The notes under the pieces are model-generated. The model saw only the letters and a list, made by a program, of their open reading frames with translations. It had not been told where the DNA came from and ran no database searches. Both the position numbers and the translations under genes were made by a program. Of a stretch of 64,000 nt of DNA, positions 57,810 to 64,000 are shown piece after piece; positions within the stretch are counted from its first letter, which is position 1; each line of letters begins with the position of its first letter. This stretch comes from an uncultured Prevotellaceae bacterium. Lineage in GTDB: Bacteria > Bacteroidota > Bacteroidia > Bacteroidales > Bacteroidaceae. The DNA lies in assembly GCA_902778535.1 (NCBI GenBank), contig CACYYG010000016.1, positions 125,558 through 189,557 of the forward strand. The letters run 5' to 3'.

Positions 57810-60110
57810 TTACCTTCTCCCAACAAGCCTGTCCTTAATCTTGAAGACGTAGGCATCGATGACGGCGACGGCAGTGATGTTGAGTACATCGCGTACCGAG
57901 GCACCGAAGTCGACGAAGTGGATAGCCTTGTTCAAACCAATCTGGATCGGACCGATAATCTCGGCATCAGTGCCCAGCATCTGCAGCATTTTGTACGAAG
58001 AGCGGGCCGAAGTGAGGTTGGGGAACACCAGCGTGTTGACATCCTTACCATAGAGGCGCGAGAAGGGATACTGCTCATCGCGCAGCTCGCGGTCGAGGGC
58101 GAAGCCAATCTGCATCTCGCCGTCGATGGGCAGGTCGGGATAGAGCTCGTGCAACTGCTCCACGGCGTGCTTCACCTTCAGGGCACCGTCGCTTTGCGAG
58201 GAACCGAAGTTGGAGTGGCTCACCATCGCGATGACGGGTTTCTCGTTGAAGAAGCGCACGGCGGTCGATGCCAGCTTGCCGATGTCGACGAGCGTGTCGG
58301 TATCAGGATTCTCGTTCACCAAAGTGTCGCAGACATAGAGCGTGCCACGCGGTGAGTTGATAATATGCATGGCGCAGAAGTGCTGGTATTCAGGGCGGAT
58401 GCCGATGACCTCCTTGACTACTTTCACCGTGTTCGAGTATTTCGTGTAGAGACCGGTGATAAAGGCGTCGGCCTCGCCCGTCTCCACCATCATCATGCCG
58501 AAGTAGTTGCGCTCGAACATCTTGTCGTTGGCCTCCTGGAAGGTGTAGCCCTCGCGGCCGCGCTTTTCGGTGAGGATGCGGGCGTAGCGCTCGCGACGCT
58601 CCTGCTCGTTGGGATGACGCAGGTTGACAATCTCGATGCCCTCCAAGGAGAGGTCGAGTTGTGCCGCCATCTTTGTGATGACTTCATCGTTGCCCAAGAG
58701 TATGGGATGGCAGATGCCTTCGGCCTTGGCCTGTACGGCGGCACGCAGCATCGTGGGATGCACAGCCTCGGCAAAGACGACGCGCTGCGGATGGGCGGCA
58801 GCGGTGGCGTAGAGCTTCTGCGTAAGTTTCGTTTCCTGTCCCAGCAGCACGCTGAGCGAATCCTTATACTGCTCCCAGTCCTCGATTTTCTTGCGGGCCA
58901 CACCACTCTCGATGGCAGCCTTGGCCACTGCGGCGCTCACCTCAGAGATGAGTCGCGGGTCGACGGGCTTCGGGATGAAGTAGTCGCGTCCGAACTTCAG
59001 ATTGTTCACCTTGTACACGTCGTTCACTACGTCGGGCACGGGCTGCTTCGCCAGGTCGGCAATAGCGTGCACGGCAGCCAGCTTCATCTCTTCGTTGATG
59101 GCAGTGGCGTGAACGTCGAGGGCACCGCGGAAAATGTAGGGGAAGCCAATCACATTGTTGATCTGGTTGGGATAGTCGGTGCGGCCTGTCGACATCAGCA
59201 CGTCAGGACGTGCGTCCATCGCATCCTCATAGGTAATCTCGGGTGTGGGATTGGCCAAGGCAAAGATGACGGGGTCTTCGGCCATCGAGCGTACCATGTC
59301 TTTGCTGAGCACGTTGCCCTTCGACAGTCCCACGAAGACGTCGGCGCCCTTTACGGCTTCGGCCAGCGTGTGGATGTCTGTTCTCTCGGTGGCAAAGAAA
59401 CGCTTCTGCTCGTTGAGGTCCTGACGCTCGGTGGAGATGACGCCCTTCGAGTCGAGCATCACGATGTTCTCCTTCTGGGCACCGATGGCCATATATAATT
59501 TAGTACACGAGATGGCTGCAGCGCCGGCACCGTTGACGACGATGCGCACCTTGCGGATGTCCTTGCCGATGACTTCCAAAGCATTCTTCAGGCCTGCAGC
59601 AGAGATGATGGCCGTGCCGTGCTGGTCGTCGTGCATCACGGGGATATCGAGTGTGCGCTTCAGGCGCTCCTCAATGTAGAAGCACTCAGGTGCCTTGATG
59701 TCCTCGAGATTGATGCCGCCGAAGGTCGGAGCGATGCGCTCTACAGCTTCGCAGAATTTCTCGGGGTCTTTCTCATCCACCTCGATGTCGAACACGTCGA
59801 TGCCGCCGTAAATCTTGAACAGCAGCCCCTTGCCCTCCATCACCGGCTTGCCGCTCATGGCACCGATGTCGCCTAAGCCTAATACGGCCGTGCCGTTGCT
59901 GATGACGGCAACGAGGTTGCCCTTGTCCGTGTACTTGTAAGCATCGTCGGGGTTCTCCTGAATCTCCAGGCAGGGGTAGGCCACACCAGGCGAATAGGCC
60001 AGCGAGAGGTCGGTTTGAGTACGGTAAGCCTTCGTAGGCTTCACTTCAATCTTACCGGGGCGCCCGCTCTCATGATAGGCAAGGGCTGCCTCCTTAGTGA
60101 TTTTTACCAT
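57810..60110 (-). CDS. maeB: NADP-dependent malic enzyme with phosphotransacetylase-like domain
   Basis: A 766-residue MaeB-type enzyme decarboxylating malate to pyruvate with NADPH. The N-terminal malic-enzyme part (about 1-420) has [12 protein letters not shown], the catalytic region [22 protein letters not shown] and [12 protein letters not shown]. The C-terminal part (about 430-766) resembles phosphate acetyltransferase ([22 protein letters not shown]) and is regulatory in characterised members. folK and RNase H flank it on the same strand. Confidence 0.95.
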   Translation of the reverse strand: MVKITKEAALAYHESGRPGKIEVKPTKAYRTQTDLSLAYSPGVAYPCLEIQENPDDAYKYTDKGNLVAVISNGTAVLGLGDIGAMSGKPVMEGKGLLFKIYGGIDVFDIEVDEKDPEKFCEAVERIAPTFGGINLEDIKAPECFYIEERLKRTLDIPVMHDDQHGTAIISAAGLKNALEVIGKDIRKVRIVVNGAGAAAISCTKLYMAIGAQKENIVMLDSKGVISTERQDLNEQKRFFATERTDIHTLAEAVKGADVFVGLSKGNVLSKDMVRSMAEDPVIFALANPTPEITYEDAMDARPDVLMSTGRTDYPNQINNVIGFPYIFRGALDVHATAINEEMKLAAVHAIADLAKQPVPDVVNDVYKVNNLKFGRDYFIPKPVDPRLISEVSAAVAKAAIESGVARKKIEDWEQYKDSLSVLLGQETKLTQKLYATAAAHPQRVVFAEAVHPTMLRAAVQAKAEGICHPILLGNDEVITKMAAQLDLSLEGIEIVNLRHPNEQERRERYARILTEKRGREGYTFQEANDKMFERNYFGMMMVETGEADAFITGLYTKYSNTVKVVKEVIGIRPEYQHFCAMHIINSPRGTLYVCDTLVNENPDTDTLVDIGKLASTAVRFFNEKPVIAMVSHSNFGSSQSDGALKVKHAVEQLHELYPDLPIDGEMQIGFALDRELRDEQYPFSRLYGKDVNTLVFPNLTSARSSYKMLQMLGTDAEIIGPIQIGLNKAIHFVDFGASVRDVLNITAVAVIDAYVFKIKDRLVGRR

Positions 60111-60131
60111 CTTTGTTTAGTTGTTGTTATT

Positions 60132-60590
60132 TTATTTTCTCCCGAAATCGGCAGGCACCTCGCCCCACTTCGCCGTATCCCATTTCACAATAGGATTACG
60201 GTAGTCGTGAGTGCGCAGCCAGTTTTCCGCGCGTACAATAATATCATAAAGCTGCTCCGTCTGCGGTGTGCGTTCCATTTTCGTTTTGCATTGCCGCTTC
60301 TTCACCCAGAGAATGGCATTATAGCTGTCCGAGTAGATGGTTTTCGTGTGCAAGCCCTGCTGCCAGCACAATGCGAGGGCGTGGACAATGGCCAGGAATT
60401 CACCGATGTTGTTGGTCCCGCGCATCGGTCCGAAGTGGAACACACGGGCGCCGGTGGCCAAATCGATGGCCTGATACTCCATCGGTCCGGGATTGCCTGG
60501 GCAGCTTGCATCTACGGCCCACGCATCGGCCGTCACTTCCAAGGGGAGTGGCAGCACGGTGTCGTGACGGTAATCGGGAGGGTTTTGCAT
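60132..60590 (-). CDS. Ribonuclease H family protein
   Basis: A 152-residue RNase HI-like protein. The four acidic active-site residues are visible: Asp in AVDASCPGNPG, Glu in NNIGEFLAIVHALA, Asp in IYSDSYNAILWVK, and Asp in VKWDTAKWGE. It would cut RNA in RNA:DNA hybrids. It belongs to the compact Bacteroidetes branch lacking the basic protrusion of the E. coli enzyme. Sits between argS and maeB on the same strand. Confidence 0.9.
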   Translation of the reverse strand: MQNPPDYRHDTVLPLPLEVTADAWAVDASCPGNPGPMEYQAIDLATGARVFHFGPMRGTNNIGEFLAIVHALALCWQQGLHTKTIYSDSYNAILWVKKRQCKTKMERTPQTEQLYDIIVRAENWLRTHDYRNPIVKWDTAKWGEVPADFGRK

Positions 60591-60631
60591 TATTGTCTTT
60601 GTTTGTTGCGATGAAATCGCAACATACTGAA

Positions 60632-62458
60632 CTACATGCGCTCAGGCACTTCGATGCCCAGCAGGCCCATGCCGCTCTTGATAATCTTGGCTACGTTCTT
60701 GGCCAGCATCAGGCGCACGGCCTTCTTCTGTTCATCGGGCTCGTTCAGGATGCTGTAGTCGTGATAGAACTGGTTGAAGAGCTTGGTCAGTTCGTAGCAG
60801 TAGTTGGCAATGCCGCTGGGCGAATAGTCCTTGCCGGCCTGCTCCACGGCTGCGCCATACTCGCTCATCTTCTGAATGAGTTCAATCTCCTTAGGGGAAA
60901 GAGAAGCCCCCCCTACTGCCCCCGAGGGGGCCTCACTTGTCTGTTTGCAGGGTAATGTGTCCCCCTCGGGGGACGACAGGGGGGCTTTCCTGAGTATCGA
61001 GCGGATGCGTGCATGTGTGTATTGGATGAAAGGTCCGGTATTGCCGTTGAAATCAATCGACTCCTCAGGGTTGAAGAGCATGTTCTTGCGTGCGTCGACC
61101 TTGAGTATGAAGTATTTCAGGGCGCCCATGCCGACGATGCGGGCAATCTCGCGGCGCTCCTCCTCGGTCATGTCGTCAAACTTGCCCAGTTCCATCGAGG
61201 TCTTGTAGGCATCCTCGACCATCAGTTCCATCAGGTCGTCGGCGTCGACGACGGTACCCTCGCGGCTCTTCATCTTGCCGTTGGGCAGCTCCACCATGCC
61301 GTAGGAGAAGTGCACCAACTCCTTGCCCCACTTGAAGCCCAGACGGTCGAGCAGGATGGAAAGCACCTGGAAGTGGTAGTTCTGCTCGTTGCCCACCACG
61401 TAGATCATCTTGTCGATGGGATAATCCTGGAAGCGCATCTCGGCAGTGCCGATGTCCTGCGTCATATATACCGATGTGCCGTCAGAACGCAGCAGCAGCT
61501 TCTGGTCGAGACCCTCGTTGGTGAGGTCGGCCCACACCGAGTTGTCCTCATGGCGCTCGAAGAGACCCTTGGCGAGTCCTTCCTCCACCTTCGCCTTACC
61601 CTTGAGGTAGGTCTGGCTCTCGTAGTATATCTTGTCAAACGAGACACCCATCTTTTTGTAGGTCTCGTCGAAGCCGGCATACACCCAGTTGTTCATCTTC
61701 TCCCACAGGGCACGCACCTCGGGGTCGTTCTGCTCCCATTTCACCAGCATCTCGTGAGCCTCCTTGATGAGCGGAGCCTCTTGCTTGGCTTTCTCCTCAT
61801 CCATGCCCTGGGCAATGAGTTCCTTAATCTCCTCGCGGTAGTGCTTGTCGAAGAGCACATAGTAGTCGCCAATCAAGTGGTCGCCCTTCTTGCCTGACGA
61901 CTCGGGCGTCTCGCCATTGCCCCATTTCAGCCAGGCGAGCATCGACTTGCAGATGTGGATGCCGCGGTCGTTCACAATGTTGGTCTTCACCACCTTGTTG
62001 CCGTTGGCCTCCATGATCTTGGCCAGCGACCAGCCCAGCAGGTTGTTGCGTACATGACCGAGGTGCAACGGCTTGTTGGTGTTGGGCGACGAGTATTCTA
62101 TCATCACAAGGGGAGAATGTTCGTCGGCACTCTTCGTACCGAAACGGTCGTCGGCATCGATGGCCTGCAGAAGCTGCAGCCAGGCGCCCTGGCCAACGCT
62201 GAGGTTGAGAAATCCCTTTACCACGTTGAATTTCTCCACGGCTGCACAGTGCTCCACCAGATATTGGCCTATTTCCTGCCCAGTCTGTTCGGGCGATTTC
62301 TTTGCGGCCTTTACAAAGGGAAAGACCACGAGGGTCAGATTGCCCTCAAACTCGCTGCGTGTCTTCTGCAGCTGTAGCATCTTCTCTGTAGCCTCCAAGC
62401 CATAGAGTGCCTTCACGGCCTCGCCTGCGGCCTGGCTTATCAATGTCTCAATATTCAT
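60632..62458 (-). CDS. argS: Arginyl-tRNA synthetase with an in-frame palindromic insertion
   Basis: A 608-residue class I synthetase. HIGH motif in NTNKPLHLGHVRNNLLG, KMSKS equivalent GKMKSREGTVV, and the C-terminal DALR anticodon-binding domain (about 480-608) are present. Between IRSILRKA and LSPKEIELIQK about 28 residues (PLSSPEGDTLPCKQTSEAPS then GAVGGAS) are encoded by a GC-rich palindromic element (60902-60990). The start at 62458 is chosen because the upstream frame reads through the promoter. ArgRS is essential, so the insertion must be tolerated at the domain boundary. Confidence 0.95.
   Translation of the reverse strand: MNIETLISQAAGEAVKALYGLEATEKMLQLQKTRSEFEGNLTLVVFPFVKAAKKSPEQTGQEIGQYLVEHCAAVEKFNVVKGFLNLSVGQGAWLQLLQAIDADDRFGTKSADEHSPLVMIEYSSPNTNKPLHLGHVRNNLLGWSLAKIMEANGNKVVKTNIVNDRGIHICKSMLAWLKWGNGETPESSGKKGDHLIGDYYVLFDKHYREEIKELIAQGMDEEKAKQEAPLIKEAHEMLVKWEQNDPEVRALWEKMNNWVYAGFDETYKKMGVSFDKIYYESQTYLKGKAKVEEGLAKGLFERHEDNSVWADLTNEGLDQKLLLRSDGTSVYMTQDIGTAEMRFQDYPIDKMIYVVGNEQNYHFQVLSILLDRLGFKWGKELVHFSYGMVELPNGKMKSREGTVVDADDLMELMVEDAYKTSMELGKFDDMTEEERREIARIVGMGALKYFILKVDARKNMLFNPEESIDFNGNTGPFIQYTHARIRSILRKAPLSSPEGDTLPCKQTSEAPSGAVGGASLSPKEIELIQKMSEYGAAVEQAGKDYSPSGIANYCYELTKLFNQFYHDYSILNEPDEQKKAVRLMLAKNVAKIIKSGMGLLGIEVPERM
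60902..60990. repeat. GC-rich paired palindrome inserted in frame in argS
   Basis: One arm begins AGAAGCCCCCCC and contains GCCCCCGAGGGGGC. The other contains GTCCCCCTCGGGGGAC and GGGGGGCTTTCC. Read in the sense of argS the order of arms is the same as in the permease gene, and the peptide is nearly the same. Confidence 0.9.
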
Positions 62459-62489
62459 GCGATTTGTAATTACAATTCTTTTCGGGGTG

Positions 62490-62497
62490 CAAAGGTA
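62490..62497 (-). promoter_or_regulatory. -7 element of the argS promoter
   Basis: Minus strand TACCTTTG followed by C, 32 nt upstream of the argS start. No clear -33. Confidence 0.6.
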
Positions 62498-62586
62498 CAA
62501 AAAAAATCGATTAAATGAGTGCAGAATACACTTGTTTTTTGTCAAATGGGAGAATAATTTTTGACGGCAACTTAGGGCGATGATGC

Positions 62587-62690
62587 CAGAAAGCTTCAAA
62601 ACATCGGTAACCACGTGGGTTACTAACTGTAACCACGTGGGTTACTGTCAGTAACCATGCGGGTTACAGTTAGTAACCCACGTGGTTACT
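62587..62690. repeat. GTAACC array, four units with 22-nt period plus 26-nt head (array E)
   Basis: GTAACC units begin at 62607, 62629, 62651 and 62673, exactly 22 nt apart. The head (62587-62612) is identical, in inverse orientation, to 43653-43678. The unit nearest the lolA-like gene is AGTAACCCACGTGGTTACT. Confidence 0.95.
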
Positions 62691-62765
62691 CGGTGAGTTT
62701 ACGCCGAGCCGCACAGGTTGATATTTTTCATGAAAGTATTAAAAAAGCAAAAGAAATGGCTGTTT

Positions 62766-62797
62766 CTTGTGTGTATAGATTATTCTTTGTAACTTTG
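62766..62797 (+). promoter_or_regulatory. Promoter of the LolA-like gene
   Basis: TAACTTTG followed by C at 62790-62797. A CTTG at 62766-62769 lies 20 nt upstream as a near -33. Array E ends about 75 nt before it. Confidence 0.65.
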
Positions 62798-62838
62798 CAG
62801 CCGTCTAAACTTCAGATGGACTTTAAAAAGAGAAAACG

Positions 62839-63438
62839 ATGAAAAGACTATTCCTGGCCTTCGTGGCCATTATGACAATGGGCACCGCCCTGGCACAGAC
62901 GGCCCAGCAGGTGCTCGACAAGTGTGCCGCCTTAGTAAGCGCCCCTGAAGGCGCCAGCGCCAACTTCACGATGACGAGTGCCCAGTATGGCAACGCTACC
63001 GGCACCATCAGCATCAAGGGACAGAAGTTCTACATGCACAGCAATGCCACGACAATGTGGTTCGACGGCACCACGCTGTGGACCTACGTGGCACAGAACG
63101 AGGAGGTGAATATCTCGACGCCGACGGCTCAGCAGCTGCAGACGCTCAATCCCTATCACTTCATCAACCTCTACAAGCAGGGCTACACCTACACGATGAC
63201 CACCAGCGCCACGGCTTTCACCGTCCATCTGACGGCTACCGACACGCAGAAGAAGATCAGCGAGGGCTTCGTCACCGTCGACAAGACGACCTACGCCCCG
63301 AAGGAGATCAAGCTGCTGCAGGGCACGAAGTGGACTACCTTCACCGTGAGCGGGCTGAAGGCTGAGCGTCAGGATGATGCGAAGTTCCGTTTCAAGAGCA
63401 GCGACTATCCCGATGCTGAACTTATAGACCTGCGCTAA
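62839..63438 (+). CDS. LolA-like outer-membrane lipoprotein carrier
   Basis: A 199-residue periplasmic protein with signal peptide MKRLFLAFVAIMTMGTALAQ. The body has the half-barrel beta pattern of LolA-like proteins: ASANFTMTSAQYGNATGTIS, GQKFYMHSNATTMWFDGTTL, WTYVAQNEEVNIS, and a C-terminal KEIKLLQGTKWTTFTVSG. It would shuttle lipoproteins or other lipids across the periplasm. One base separates its stop from the next gene, so the two are co-transcribed. Confidence 0.82.
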   Translation: MKRLFLAFVAIMTMGTALAQTAQQVLDKCAALVSAPEGASANFTMTSAQYGNATGTISIKGQKFYMHSNATTMWFDGTTLWTYVAQNEEVNISTPTAQQLQTLNPYHFINLYKQGYTYTMTTSATAFTVHLTATDTQKKISEGFVTVDKTTYAPKEIKLLQGTKWTTFTVSGLKAERQDDAKFRFKSSDYPDAELIDLR

Positions 63439-64000
63439 ATGAACCGTCTGCAAATCTATCGCGAGCTGCGCCGTCACGGCAAACTGGGCGAGAAGCGCCA
63501 TCCCATGCTGGAGCAGAGCATGGCTGCCAAGGTGATGATGTATATAGGCGCAGGCATCATGGCCATCTATCTGGTTTTCCTCGGCAGTCTCTTCGGCAAG
63601 CTGGCCGCTGAAGAGGAGGTTCCTGCCCTGATTCTGGGGCTGATGGTACTGCTGCTGATGCCCATCGACTTTCTGATGCGATTCATTGCCCAGCAGACGC
63701 CGATGATGTTCATCAAGCCTTACCTGCTGCTGAACATGCCTAGGAAGACAGTGGTAGAAAGCTATCTGCTCAACCTTGTCAGTAGCGGCTACAATTTCCT
63801 GTGGCTGACCTTGCTCGTGCCTTACGCGTACATTTGTTTAGTGTCGGGCATCAGCTTCTGGGCTTTGCTGGCCGTCGTGTTGTGCGGCCTGCTGCTGGTG
63901 ATGATCAACAGCCAGTGGTACCTCTTAGTGCGCACGCTGATAGCCCGCTCGCTGTTGTGGTGGCTGCTGCCTATTGGTGTCTATGCCGCCATCTGGGTGC
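63439..64000 (+). CDS. DUF5687-like membrane protein, 5' part (cut by window edge)
   Basis: The open frame starts directly after the LolA-like stop and runs past the right edge (187 codons visible). MNRLQIYRELRRHGKLGEKR precedes several hydrophobic segments (about residues 31-50, 60-82, 115-145 and 147-185). The style and neighbourhood suggest the DUF5687 family, membrane parts of ABC-2-like exporters in Bacteroidetes, but this rests on general resemblance. The 3' part and any ATPase partner lie outside. Confidence 0.6.
   Translation, partial: MNRLQIYRELRRHGKLGEKRHPMLEQSMAAKVMMYIGAGIMAIYLVFLGSLFGKLAAEEEVPALILGLMVLLLMPIDFLMRFIAQQTPMMFIKPYLLLNMPRKTVVESYLLNLVSSGYNFLWLTLLVPYAYICLVSGISFWALLAVVLCGLLLVMINSQWYLLVRTLIARSLLWWLLPIGVYAAIWV

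Noticed and set aside
58365..59498. 377-codon plus-strand ORF opposite maeB
   Set aside because: Antisense shadow of the malic enzyme gene; no family motifs.
1..64000. tRNA, rRNA, prophage or intact insertion sequence
   Set aside because: No cloverleaf-like sequence with conserved TTCGANTC arm, no rRNA segments, no transposase or integrase frame was recognised by eye; a covariance or profile search would be more sensitive.

Overview
The window looks like a chromosomal stretch from a Prevotella-type member of the Bacteroidales. The signs are many promoters of the Bacteroidetes primary-sigma form (TTTG, about 20 nt, TAnnTTTG, usually followed by C), families largely restricted to the phylum (DUF4491, DUF4295, DUF4270, type III glutamine synthetase, the NUDIX-type arabinose regulator AraR), zinc-free L28/L33, BspA-like leucine-rich repeats, and surface proteins ending in the short tail ...GRKV...KGLYI..GKKI.VK. 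No rRNA, tRNA, CRISPR array, intact insertion sequence or prophage was seen.

Layout. 1-5964: 5' end of a kdsA-like gene, map, DUF4491, tsaD, cinA/pncC, the rpmB-rpmG-DUF4295 operon, a fucose-type permease and a Bacteroidales HTH protein. 5965-12463: accessory region with an undeciphered transcribed leader, a large repeat-built surface protein broken into three frames, and tiny ORFs. 12464-14734: a membrane Ser/Thr kinase with EF-hands and BspA repeats. 14919-26566: SulP transporter, L-arabinose isomerase, a decayed restriction-modification locus with an intact YafQ-type toxin-antitoxin pair between its parts, then the arabinose operon galM-MFS-SSS-araR-araD. 26742-29889: a Fur-family regulator, purA and hisS. 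30182-40122: lipoprotein, M16 peptidase, divergent ribulokinase, C10 cysteine peptidase, GAPDH. 40409-49697: mscL, tatD, polyprenyl synthase, tonB, purL, a split chromate transporter, an OmpA-type lipoprotein. 49768-64000: kinase-like sensor, glnN, DUF4270, glycogen synthase, panC-panD, folK, maeB, RNase H, argS, a LolA-like protein and a truncated DUF5687-like membrane protein.

Metabolic logic. L-arabinose use is complete but spread over three transcription units: transporters, mutarotase, epimerase and regulator in one operon; araA and araB each alone. The epimerase and GAPDH both appear to carry in-frame deletions in conserved regions, and the GAPDH one seems to remove the catalytic histidine.

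The most unusual signal is repetitive DNA that gene annotation does not explain. Three classes recur. (1) Short tandem arrays of 7-mers (also 8- and 10-mers), often as inverted arms; the 7-mers occur between genes and in frame inside purL (three sites), glnN, tatD and the C10 peptidase. (2) Paired GC-rich palindromes inserted in frame, and read in an equivalent frame, inside tsaD, the permease gene and argS, each encoding SPEG...PSG..GG-like peptides. (3) Four-unit arrays with a 21-22 nt period upstream of genes, whose unit sequence differs from array to array; two share a 26-nt head in inverted orientation. Together they suggest active small non-autonomous or slippage-generated elements tolerated inside essential proteins.
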